Part shown: positions 27,114 to 35,900 of the stretch, piece by piece
Layout of the letters: the number at the start of each line of letters is the position of its first letter
Numbering within the stretch: the stretch's first letter is position 1
Source of the DNA: JAJZRJ01 sp040757055
GTDB lineage: Bacteria > Desulfobacterota > Desulfobulbia > Desulfobulbales > Desulfurivibrionaceae
Reading direction: 5' to 3'
Length of the DNA: 64,000 nt
Assembly (NCBI GenBank): GCA_040757055.1
Contig: JBFLXY010000008.1
Span: forward strand, 80,328-144,327
The notes under the pieces: model-generated
The model's input: the letters and a program-made list of their open reading frames with translations, nothing else
Told to the model about the DNA's origin: nothing
Databases searched by the model: none
Translations under genes and position numbers: made by a program

Positions 27114-28727
27114 ATGCCCAAAACAATGACCAAGAAAGCCGCCCCCGCCCCCCGCACCATCTGGATGATCGCCCGCGAATACGAGGGCCTGGCCGGCGCC
27201 GGCGGGGTGAAGGACGTGGTACGCCAGCTCTCCGAGGCCCTGGCCCGGGCCGGCCACCGGGTGAGCGTGGTGCTGCCCCTCTACGGCTTCATGGACCCGC
27301 AGGCCCTGGGCTTCGCCTCCCTGGGCCTCGCCTTCGAGGTGGCCATGGACTACGAGGCCAAGGAGCGGCGCGAACTGGTGCGGGTCTTTGCCAGGAGCGA
27401 TGCCGGCGGCAGGCTGACCATCTACCTGCTCGATGCCCAGCGCTATCTCGAAAAAAAGGGCGTCTATACCTACACCGCCGAGGAGGAGGCGCGGAACCCC
27501 TTCCACGCTCAGGGTTCCGGCCACTACGACTACTTCGCCATGAACATCCTGCTGCAGAAGGGGGCCCTGGCCCTGATGCTGCGGCAAGGCGCAAAGCCCG
27601 ACGTGATCCACTGCCACGACGGCCACGCCGCCACCCTGGCCGCCATGCTGCGCGAGATCGAGGGCTATCGCCACTCCTTCTGCGAAACCCCGGCGGTGGT
27701 CACGGTGCACAACGCCGGCATCGGCTACCACCAGGAGGTGGCGGACCTGCCCTTTGCCGCGGCCATTACCGGCCTGCCCCGCCGGGTGATCGACGACAAC
27801 CTGCTCGATGGCGCCTTCGACCCCCTGCTGGCCGCCGCCACCTATGCGCCGCTCAACGCGGTGAGCGAAAACTACGCCCGCGAACTGCGGGAGACCGACG
27901 CCGATGCGCTGACCGGCTGGCTCGGCCACCGACTGCTGGCCCGGGGGGTGGAGCTGGGCGGCATCACCAACGGCATCAACCCGGCGGACTTTAACCCGGA
28001 GAACCCGAAAGCCCTCGGCCTGCCCGCCGCCTTTTCCCCGCAGAAGCGCGACCTGGCCGGCAAGCGTACATGCCGGGAGGAGCTGGTGAAACGGCTCAGA
28101 CAGCGCGACTTCGCTGCCCTGCGCCAGACCGGCGAACTCAGTGACGACCTCGACCAGCCCCTTTTCACCCTCATCGGCCGCCTCACCACCCAGAAGGGGG
28201 TGGACAAGCTGCTGGGCGCGATGGAAACCCTGCTGCCCCTCGACCAGAACTTCCAGGTGGTGATCCTCGGCTCCGGCAGCCGCGACATCGAGGGGGCGCT
28301 GGCGGCCCTGGCCGGCCAGGAGCGCCATCGTGGCCGGGTCTGCGTGCTCCAGGGCTACGAGGCCCGGGCCGCCAACCTCATCTACGCCTCGGGCGACTTC
28401 TTCCTGGTTCCCTCCCAGTACGAGCCCTGCGGCCTCACCGATTTCATCGCCCAGCTCTTCGGCAACCTGCCGGTGGTCCACCACGTGGGCGGACTGGTCA
28501 AGGTGAAAGACGGGGTCACCGGCTTTGCGTACCAGGAACACAAGTCCGCCGCCCTGATGGGCGCCATGCAGAAAGCGCTGCGCCTTTTCCGCAAGTCGCC
28601 GGAAAAGATTCTTGACATGCAGCAGGCCGCGGTCCAGCATATCTATGAGCACTACACTTGGGACGCGGTGCTGCACCAGTACCTCGCCCTCTACGACAAG
28701 GCCCGCACAACCCTGCCCGCGCCATGA
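27114..28727 (+). CDS. glgA: glycogen/starch synthase (GT5 family)
   Basis: A 537-residue two-domain glycosyltransferase that extends alpha-1,4-glucan from a sugar nucleotide. The N-terminal domain shows IAREYEGLAGAGGVKDVVRQ where most bacterial GlgA have a KTGGL motif, so the usual sugar-nucleotide lysine is missing or shifted. The C-terminal domain keeps LFTLIGRLTTQKGVDKLLGA, LVPSQYEPCGLTDFIAQLFG and VHHVGGLVKVKDGVTGF, including the catalytic glutamate region. The variant loop is known to me from deltaproteobacterial and archaeal-like synthases, but which sugar donor is used cannot be read. It overlaps the next gene by four bases. Confidence 0.85.
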   Translation: MPKTMTKKAAPAPRTIWMIAREYEGLAGAGGVKDVVRQLSEALARAGHRVSVVLPLYGFMDPQALGFASLGLAFEVAMDYEAKERRELVRVFARSDAGGRLTIYLLDAQRYLEKKGVYTYTAEEEARNPFHAQGSGHYDYFAMNILLQKGALALMLRQGAKPDVIHCHDGHAATLAAMLREIEGYRHSFCETPAVVTVHNAGIGYHQEVADLPFAAAITGLPRRVIDDNLLDGAFDPLLAAATYAPLNAVSENYARELRETDADALTGWLGHRLLARGVELGGITNGINPADFNPENPKALGLPAAFSPQKRDLAGKRTCREELVKRLRQRDFAALRQTGELSDDLDQPLFTLIGRLTTQKGVDKLLGAMETLLPLDQNFQVVILGSGSRDIEGALAALAGQERHRGRVCVLQGYEARAANLIYASGDFFLVPSQYEPCGLTDFIAQLFGNLPVVHHVGGLVKVKDGVTGFAYQEHKSAALMGAMQKALRLFRKSPEKILDMQQAAVQHIYEHYTWDAVLHQYLALYDKARTTLPAP

Positions 28728-29548
28728 CGAAACCGGCCTCTGCTGGCCAAGCCAGCCGCAACCAGTGGTTTGAGGAACGCCGCCACCTGTTCGTCAAGAA
28801 CATGTTCAAGGGATTCTGCGAGACCAGCGGCCGCTTTCTTACCATGTACGAGGCCTATGCCAGCAGCGGCAGCGTCTCCTTTGCCGGTCTCGACGCCCTG
28901 GTCGGCACCGAGTCGAACCGCGGCCTTCTCTGGCTCCTGAAAGACCGCTGCCACCAGCTCTGGCGCGACAGCGACCCGGAAAAGGAGCTGAGCGGCAGCC
29001 TGCTCGACTGGGTCATCGGCTCCATCTTCCACGAGGCGATGAAGCTCAAGGAAAACACCTACATGCTCCAGTATTACGGCCCGCTGGCCGAGGCGATGCA
29101 GGCCCGCAGCGCCGCCCACACCGTGAAGTTCTGCGGCGACGAGTGCCACCGCTTCATGGCCCGCACCAGGGAGGAGGTGGGCCATCAGATGGAGAGCCTG
29201 GGTTTCATGTTCAACCGGGCCAGCCTGCTCATGCGCGCCCTGCTCGTCGACCAGCGGGAAAACGCCCTGCTGGTCCGCCACCTCATCGAAAATCCGGCCG
29301 TGGCCGAGCAGCTCTGGTCCGAACCGCTGCCGACACTCCTCGCCGACATGTTCCCGGAGGGGGCCGACCACGCTTTCTGCCTGGCGGCCCGCAGCTATCT
29401 GGCCGGCGACTGGCACCAGGAGGCCAAGGCCGCCTACAGCCAGGCCCTGGCCGTGAACCCTGCCTGCGAAGAGGCGGAGCACCACATCCGCCAACTGGAG
29501 GGCCTGCTCCGCCAACGCCCGAACGCCGCACCCGCCCTGACCGCCTGA
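28724..29548 (+). CDS. hypothetical protein with C-terminal TPR-like segment
   Basis: A 274-residue protein I do not recognise. It is soluble, helix-rich and has conserved-looking blocks QWFEERRHLFVKNMFKGFCE and LKENTYMLQYYGPLAEAMQA. Near the C-terminus AARSYLAGDWHQEAKAAYSQ and ALAVNPACEEAEHHIRQL form about one and a half tetratricopeptide repeats. It overlaps the glycogen synthase stop (ATGA), so it is translated with it and may assist glycogen metabolism, but that is inference from position only. GAPDH follows 39 bases later. Confidence 0.7.
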   Translation: MTKPASAGQASRNQWFEERRHLFVKNMFKGFCETSGRFLTMYEAYASSGSVSFAGLDALVGTESNRGLLWLLKDRCHQLWRDSDPEKELSGSLLDWVIGSIFHEAMKLKENTYMLQYYGPLAEAMQARSAAHTVKFCGDECHRFMARTREEVGHQMESLGFMFNRASLLMRALLVDQRENALLVRHLIENPAVAEQLWSEPLPTLLADMFPEGADHAFCLAARSYLAGDWHQEAKAAYSQALAVNPACEEAEHHIRQLEGLLRQRPNAAPALTA

Positions 29549-29587
29549 ACCAGCGGGAACACCCGCATACCCCCAAGGAGGATCGCC

Positions 29588-30592
29588 ATGACCATCCGCA
29601 TCGGAATCAACGGGTTTGGCCGCATCGGCCGCAATATCTTCCGCGCCATCTCGCAAGACCCCGTCTTTAACGACCTGGAGATCGTGGCCATCAACGATCT
29701 CACCAACCCCGCCACCCTGGCCCATCTGCTCAAGTACGACTCGGTGATGGGGCGCTATGGCAAGGAGGTCACCGCCGGCGAGACCGACCTCACCGTGGGC
29801 GGCCAGAAGGTCAGGATCACCAGCCACCGCAACCCGGCAGACATCCCCTGGGGTTCCCTGGGGGTGGACTACGTCATCGAATCCACCGGCCTCTTCACCA
29901 CCGACGAAAAGGCCCAGGCCCACCTCGACGCCGGCGCCAGGAAGGTGGTGATCTCCGCCCCGGCCAAGGGCAAGGTCAAGACCATCGTCATGGGGGTGAA
30001 CGAGGACGACTACGACCCCACCAGCGACCACATCGTTTCCAACGCCTCCTGCACAACCAACTGCCTGGCGCCGGTGGCCAAGGTGATCCTGGACCGCTTC
30101 GGCATCAAGACCGGCCTCATGACCACGGTGCATGCCTACACCAACGACCAGCGCATCCTCGACTTCCCGCACAGCGACCTCAGGCGGGCGCGAGCCGCGG
30201 CCCTGTCGATGATCCCCACCAAGACCGGCGCCGCCGCCGCGGTCTCCCTGGTGCTGCCCGCCTTGAAAGGCAAGTTCGACGGCCTGGCGGTGCGGGTGCC
30301 GACCCCCAATGTCTCGCTGGTGGATGTGGTGATGGAGGTGGAAAGGGAGACCTCGGTGCCCGAGGTGAACGCGGCGCTCAAGGAGGCCTCGGGCCGCTTC
30401 CTTGGCTACTCCGATGAACCGCTGGTTTCCATCGACTACCAGGGCAACCCGCATTCCTCGGTGGTGGATGCCCAGTCCACCAAGGTGATCGGCACTGCGG
30501 TCAAGGTGCTCTCCTGGTACGACAACGAATGGGGCTACTCCAACCGGGTGCTCGACCTCATCATGCTCATGGACAGCCAGAAGGCGCTGTGA
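29588..30592 (+). CDS. gapA: glyceraldehyde-3-phosphate dehydrogenase
   Basis: A 334-residue phosphorylating GAPDH, type I. The Rossmann motif GINGFGRIGRNIFRA opens the protein, the catalytic cysteine lies in SNASCTTNCLAP (about C155), and the partner histidine in TVHAYTNDQRILD. SWYDNEWGYSNRVLDL closes the family pattern. A strong AAGGAGG site lies six bases before the ATG. It carries out the central step of glycolysis/gluconeogenesis. No terminator separates it from the AT-richer gene that follows, which suggests that the latter was inserted behind it. Confidence 0.98.
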   Translation: MTIRIGINGFGRIGRNIFRAISQDPVFNDLEIVAINDLTNPATLAHLLKYDSVMGRYGKEVTAGETDLTVGGQKVRITSHRNPADIPWGSLGVDYVIESTGLFTTDEKAQAHLDAGARKVVISAPAKGKVKTIVMGVNEDDYDPTSDHIVSNASCTTNCLAPVAKVILDRFGIKTGLMTTVHAYTNDQRILDFPHSDLRRARAAALSMIPTKTGAAAAVSLVLPALKGKFDGLAVRVPTPNVSLVDVVMEVERETSVPEVNAALKEASGRFLGYSDEPLVSIDYQGNPHSSVVDAQSTKVIGTAVKVLSWYDNEWGYSNRVLDLIMLMDSQKAL

Positions 30593-30625
30593 GGGCAGCA
30601 AATAACAGAAGGAGAAACAACGAGT

Positions 30626-31936
30626 ATGTCGTGGTCAGCGCGATACAAAAACCACCAAGTCTGGCAGCTTTTACAGAATCTTGGTCCGGCGATCGACAAT
30701 GCAATCAATCGCGAGGGAACAGATTCTGAGACCCTAGAGGGCATAGCAAGACTTAGATCAATCCTATCTTTTGTAGGGCGGCGGCTTGCAGGCTCTGATC
30801 CTTACCTGTTTCAGGGCACAGTACTTGATAACCTGAGCAATGCCCTTCAGACGCTGACCAATGAGGTACAGAGTTTTACCGCTAATGGCAATGTTGGGCA
30901 TATCGCCAATGCAAACGCCCATGGAGACACGGCACTATCGATTCTCGCCCAAATAAACGTCCAACTGACGACCGAAGATTTTATGGCCGCAAAGGACGCG
31001 GCGGAGTCATACCGTGCCGGGCTCGAAAAAGCCCTCTCGGTCGTGAATGAGTCATCATCCCAACTATCTGGCGAAATAGACTCCTTGCGCTCACGGATTA
31101 CGGAGTTATCTAATGAATTAACCGCCGAGAGGTCTCGGCTCTCTGCTACCGTGAGTGATTTTCAAACCCAATTCTCTACCGCGCAAGAATCAAGAAGCAA
31201 CGCTTTTGCTAACGACCAAAAGGCCAAACAAGATCAGTTCGCCAGTCTTTTCTCGGAGTTTTCACAAAAACTTGGCGAACAGCATGTTGAATTTACCAAG
31301 GATCGCGAAGACCTCACCAGATTACACCAAGCGGAACTCGCCGAACTAAAAAAGCAATTCGTTGATGAATCAACAAAGCTTCATGAAGAGATTCTGACCC
31401 GCAAAGCAGAGGTCGAAAAGCTTGTCGGAGTTATCGGGAACCTCGGGGTCACTTCTGGCTACCTGACAACGGCAAATAAAGCAAAAAAAACCGTCTGGTT
31501 TTGGCAAGGCATCACGGTCGTCGCGATGCTTACCTTGAGCGGAATCGCTTATCGCGCCTTGGAGGCCACTACTAATATCACGCCTGAACTTGGTTTTTCT
31601 TGGCCCCTCTTTGCAGGGCGTGTTTTTGTTGCCCTTACCTTGGGCGCTCTCGCCGCATATGCTGGCACAGAAGCTGCTCGGTATCAAAAAATTGAACGTT
31701 ACAATCGGAGGCTTGCCCTCGAGCTTGAGGCAATCGGACCTTTTATCGCCCCGCTTTCTGAAGAAAAACAAGCTGCTTTTCGCATTAAAATAGGCGAACG
31801 ATCCTTTGGCCAAGGAGAAAATACATCCGGCGAACCTGATACGAAAAGCCCTACCTCTGTTGCCGAAGTCCTCTTGAACGATCCCAAGTTCCGCTCCTTC
31901 ATGACCGATCTTATTAAAACAGCAACGAAGCAATAA
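30626..31936 (+). CDS. coiled-coil membrane protein of unknown function
   Basis: A 436-residue protein that I do not recognise. Residues about 120-290 form a long charged coiled coil (heptads rich in E, K, Q, S, for example SEFSQKLGEQHVEFTKDRED), then two membrane helices at about 295-315 and 325-350, and a cytoplasmic tail ending with a small folded region. Base composition is clearly lower in GC (about 45-50 %) than its neighbours and codons ending in A/T are common, a sign of recent transfer. It starts behind AAGGAG, 33 bases after gapA. The layout recalls proteins found in phage-defence or accessory loci, but no known partner is seen. Confidence 0.7.
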   Translation: MSWSARYKNHQVWQLLQNLGPAIDNAINREGTDSETLEGIARLRSILSFVGRRLAGSDPYLFQGTVLDNLSNALQTLTNEVQSFTANGNVGHIANANAHGDTALSILAQINVQLTTEDFMAAKDAAESYRAGLEKALSVVNESSSQLSGEIDSLRSRITELSNELTAERSRLSATVSDFQTQFSTAQESRSNAFANDQKAKQDQFASLFSEFSQKLGEQHVEFTKDREDLTRLHQAELAELKKQFVDESTKLHEEILTRKAEVEKLVGVIGNLGVTSGYLTTANKAKKTVWFWQGITVVAMLTLSGIAYRALEATTNITPELGFSWPLFAGRVFVALTLGALAAYAGTEAARYQKIERYNRRLALELEAIGPFIAPLSEEKQAAFRIKIGERSFGQGENTSGEPDTKSPTSVAEVLLNDPKFRSFMTDLIKTATKQ

Positions 31937-31948
31937 GGGGATAATCCC

Positions 31949-32170
31949 ATGATGCCTGGACATTACTGGTGGGGTGGTGGTTGGGGGATGTTTCCCCTCA
32001 TGATGCCTTTCTTCATGATCATTATCATTGTCGCGGTGCTCTATCTGCTCCTCGGCCGGCGGGGCGGTCAGGGCCAGGAGTCTGCCCTGGACATTCTCAA
32101 GAAACGCTACGCCAAAGGCGAAATCAGCCAGGAAGAATTTGAGCGGATCAAAAAAGACATCCTGAGTTGA
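31949..32170 (+). CDS. small SHOCT-domain membrane protein
   Basis: A 73-residue protein with a Trp/Gly/Met-rich N-terminus (HYWWGGGWGMFPLMMP), one membrane helix (FFMIIIIVAVLYLLL) and a C-terminal SHOCT motif (ALDILKKRYAKGEISQEEFERIKKDIL). SHOCT is a short C-terminal helix pair thought to help oligomerisation; such small membrane proteins are common in deltaproteobacteria and their role is unknown. It follows the AT-rich gene by 12 bases, with its own composition closer to that of the chromosome. Confidence 0.85.
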   Translation: MMPGHYWWGGGWGMFPLMMPFFMIIIIVAVLYLLLGRRGGQGQESALDILKKRYAKGEISQEEFERIKKDILS

Positions 32171-32202
32171 TCGCCACGACCAATTAACCTACTTGCTAAA
32201 TT

Positions 32203-32217
32203 TAACCAACTAGGTTA
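32203..32217. promoter_or_regulatory. MqsA-type operator in front of mqsR
   Basis: Inverted repeat TAACC (32203-32207), five-base centre, GGTTA (32213-32217), which resembles the AACCT/AGGTT palindromes bound by MqsA in E. coli. It ends six bases before the mqsR GTG, so binding would block expression of the toxin-antitoxin pair. A further AACCT half-site lies at 32186-32190. Confidence 0.65.
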
Positions 32218-32222
32218 TCCTT

Positions 32223-32519
32223 GTGGAAAAGAGAACACCTCACTGCCCCCTCTCGGATGTCAAGGCCATGATCGCGGCGGGCAAGGTGCGCTCAACCAAG
32301 TCGGCCTTGGCGGGCGGCGCGGCGCTGGGGTTCGACTTTGAGGGGATCGTCGGCATCGTCATGAACCTCACTCCGGCAGACTTCCACAAGAGCATGACCA
32401 CCTACGCCGACCACAAAGTCTGGCAGGACGTCTACCGACCGACCACGCCAGCCGGAGAGGTTTACCTGAAACTCACGGTCATTGACGACGTACTCATCGT
32501 GTCTTTCAAGGAGTTGTGA
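32223..32519 (+). CDS. mqsR: mRNA interferase toxin MqsR
   Basis: A 98-residue ribonuclease toxin. It opens with MEKRTPH, shared with the E. coli protein, and keeps FHKSMTTYADHKVWQDVY and VYLKLTVIDDVLIVSFKE, including the lysine, glutamine and tyrosine of the active site region. MqsR cuts mRNA (at GCU in E. coli) when freed from MqsA. The start is GTG; the stop overlaps an alternative antitoxin start. The toxin-first gene order is the usual one for this type II system. It sits between the SHOCT gene and the long dikinase-like gene. Confidence 0.95.
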   Translation: MEKRTPHCPLSDVKAMIAAGKVRSTKSALAGGAALGFDFEGIVGIVMNLTPADFHKSMTTYADHKVWQDVYRPTTPAGEVYLKLTVIDDVLIVSFKEL

Positions 32520-32521
32520 TC

Positions 32522-32923
32522 ATGAAATGTCCTTCCTGCGCGGCGGCAGAACTGGTGCATGACACCCGCGACCTGCCCTATACCTACAAGGGCGAAACGA
32601 CCACCATTCCCTCAGTGACAGGGGACTTTTGCCCGGCCTGCGATGAGGTCATCCTCGATGCGGCGGAATCGACGCGCACCAGCACCGCGATGCTGGAGTT
32701 CAACAAGCAGGTAAATGCCTCGATCGTCGATCCCGGTTTCATCGCCAAGGTCCGCAAAAAGCTCGCTCTGGACCAGCGGCAGGCGGCCGAGATTTTCGGC
32801 GGCGGCATCAATGCCTTCTCGCGCTATGAAACCGGCAAGACCAAGCCGCCCCTGGCGCTGGTCAAGCTGCTCAAGGTGCTTGACCGCCACCCCGATCTGT
32901 TGAACGAAGTCAAGTCGTCATGA
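32522..32923 (+). CDS. mqsA: antitoxin MqsA
   Basis: A 133-residue antitoxin with an N-terminal zinc domain (MKCPSC and FCPAC) and a C-terminal Xre-type helix-turn-helix (RKKLALDQRQAAEIFGGGIN, then AFSRYETGKTKPP). It binds and neutralises MqsR and represses the operon through the palindrome upstream. AAGGAG lies eight bases before the chosen ATG; the GTG at 32516 is unlikely. Its TGA stop overlaps the ATG of the next gene, so the large dikinase-like protein may be translated from the same mRNA, an unusual arrangement for a toxin-antitoxin pair. Confidence 0.95.
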   Translation: MKCPSCAAAELVHDTRDLPYTYKGETTTIPSVTGDFCPACDEVILDAAESTRTSTAMLEFNKQVNASIVDPGFIAKVRKKLALDQRQAAEIFGGGINAFSRYETGKTKPPLALVKLLKVLDRHPDLLNEVKSS

Positions 32924-35900
32924 CCACCGAACCCACCCCGCCGCTTGACTCCGACGCCCTGCGCGCCAACCTGCTGGAAACCGCGGTGGAGGAGGTGGTC
33001 ATTGCCCCGGAGTACGAGGTGCTGCTGGCGGCGGTGGCGGACTACAAGGGCATCCACGACGCCCTGCACGAAATCCTCCTGGAGATCAGCCACCCCTTCC
33101 GCAACTGGGGGATGATCCTGCCCAAGCTCCGCTCCTTTGTCCTCAAGAACCTGGACCACTACCGCCGCCATGCCGATGGGCCGGTGGCGGCGGAACGCTT
33201 CTGCTCCCTCTTCCTTGCCGCCCTCGCCGACTCGGCCAAAAATGAGGCGCTGCTCCACTACGGGGCCGAAGGGCTGCTCGCCTATCTCGACAAGCTGGTG
33301 GCGACCCTCGACTGTGAGGGGTTGGCCCGCCATAACGCCGCCCTGGCCCGCTCCTTCGACGGCATCGCCGCCCTGGACGACAACCTGCTCCTCCACATCG
33401 CCCAAGGCCATCACCCCTTGCGCAAAATCGCCAGCCAGCTGCTGACCACGGGCGAGGCGCTGCCGGCGGCGGCCTGCCTCGACCTCTCCTCCCTCACCCG
33501 GCTGGTGCATCGGGTACTGCTGCTCAACTACACGTACTGGCTGACCGAAGAAGACCCGCTGCCGTGGTTTGTCGCCGAATGCGGCGATCTCTGCGAGGGC
33601 TGGCGGGCGGGCAAGCTCTTTGCCGCCATCTCCCACCAGCAGATCCGCGCACACCGGGACACCGTGGCCGCCATCGCGCCGGACGGCAGCGCCGAACCGC
33701 TCAGGCGGCTGCTGGCGCTGCCCTCGCACATGGAGATCGTGCGGCTCTACAAGGAGATTCCGGAGCAACTCCGGGACCGCGAGGCCGAGGCCGCGGGCGC
33801 CGACCGCTTTGCCGAAAACCGCAAGCTCCTCTTCCTCTTCCGCATCATGGACACCAAGGGGCTGGCGCTCATCCACGAGGAGACCCTGCGGGAGATCAAC
33901 CGCAGCCTGGTCCACCTCATCCGCCAGCAGACCTTCGAGGAGATCGAGCGCTTTCTGCTCACCACGTTGGCGCTCTTGAAGGCCAATGTCCGCAAGTACC
34001 CGCACACCTCGCTCCAGTGCATCCAGGTCATCGGCTCCGAGGTCTTTCAGCGCGGCAACTCCCGGCTGGTGGAGACCTTTCTCTGGGAAACCATGCGCTT
34101 CGGCTTCCAGTACGCCAACTTTACCGGGGTGAACGAAGAGTGGCAGCCCATTGCCAACCCGGCGCACCTGGCCAACATCCGCGCCTGGCTCAGCCTGGTG
34201 CAGCAGGAGCCCAAGTGGTGTTCCACCCTCTTTTCGGCGCTCATCATCAACCTCAAGCTCTCGGGCACCTGCGTCAAGGACACCGATCTCTTCCAGCGCG
34301 ACATCAGCGAGCTGCTCAATCACCCCATCGAGCCGATCTACAACCTGGCCAAGCAGTTCGCCAAGCTCATGCCGGTCTTTTTCAACGAGATCGGGGCGGA
34401 AGGGCTTTTGCGCGACGTCTCCACCGACCTCGACGAGACCCACAAGCGCAAGGACCTGCTCATCCACTTTCTCCGCAAGCAGAGCCACGTGGAGTCGAGC
34501 AACCTGATCGTGGGCTTCATCGAGGCAATCTTCCTCTTCTGGCTCAACCGGGACAAGGCGGTGCTCGCCTCCTATGTGCCGGAGGAGGTGCTGCGCCAGG
34601 TGGCCGCCTCCGGCCCCTATGTGGACAGCCTCCACACCCTGACCCGCCGGATCTGGCGGCTCGACCACATCCACACCGTGCAGGATCTGCTGGCCTGGGA
34701 CGACACCCGGCGCCGCAATTACCTGGCCGGCCAGGGCGACCTGCCGGAGGGGGAACGCCGGCGCTTCGACCTGCTGGTGGAGATGTACAAGCTCTGCCAC
34801 CAGAAGTACAACCTCGGCACCGAGGAACTGCGCCACCAGCTCACCCAGGCCATCGCGGCGGGCTTTCCGGAGATGGAGCAGTTGCTGGCCGATCTCGAAA
34901 TCTGCGACACCTTCGAGTGCCTTTCCGCCATCCTCGACCAGTTGGAGCGGCTGAAAAAGGTGATCCTGTCCGAGGAAAAATTCGCCCCCAAGGAGAGCAT
35001 CTACCACAAGCGCCACATCGCGGTGGACATCCCCTCGGTCTACGGCCGCTACCAGGAGCGCAAGTTCGACGCCCTGAGCCTCACCTTCCGCCTGGAAAAC
35101 CTAGCCAACACCTATCTGGAACGGCTGCCGGCCACGGTGAACCTCTCCATCATCACCAAGGCGACCTTCATCCACATCATCAAGTGCCTGCGCCTCTACC
35201 TGCGGGCCCTGGCCATCGACGGCATCGCCAGCCGCAAGCTCCAGACCTACATGTCGCTCCTGATGAACTCCATCGGCATCAAGCGCTTCTCCTACACCCA
35301 GTTCCTCGACATCTTCCGCGGCCTCTCCGAAGGGGTGAAGGACATCATCTACACCTACTACACCAATATCCACCAGAACAACCTCTCCATCATCATCCCG
35401 CAGATCGGCAGCCAGAATCTGCTGCCCAAGTACCGGGGGCTGTGGGAGGAAAGGGATGTGGCCGGCAACACCAACCGCCTCTCCGAGTCCTTCCTGCGGG
35501 ACCTCATCGCCACCACCTTCGGCCTCCAGCACCTGGACAATTTCATCACCCGCATCCACCAGACCCTGGAGCGCCAGCGGGAGGTGCTGGACAAGGAACG
35601 TCTCGATCTCCTGATGACCTACAACCCGGAGCGGGCCATCACCTTCATCCAGGGCCGCCAGGCCAGGGGCGGCAACCTGATCCTCTTGGGCAACAAGGGC
35701 TACAACCTCACCATGCTGGCCAGCGAGGGGATGCCGGTGCCGCCGGGCTTCATCGTCACCACCGAGATCTTCCGCTGCTGGCCGGTGGTCAAGGCGTTTC
35801 CGCGGGCGCGCGACGAGTTCATGGCCCAGTTGCGGATGGCGCTGGAGCAGCTTGAAGAACGCACCGGCCGGCGCTACAGCGATCCGGCCAACCCCCTGCT

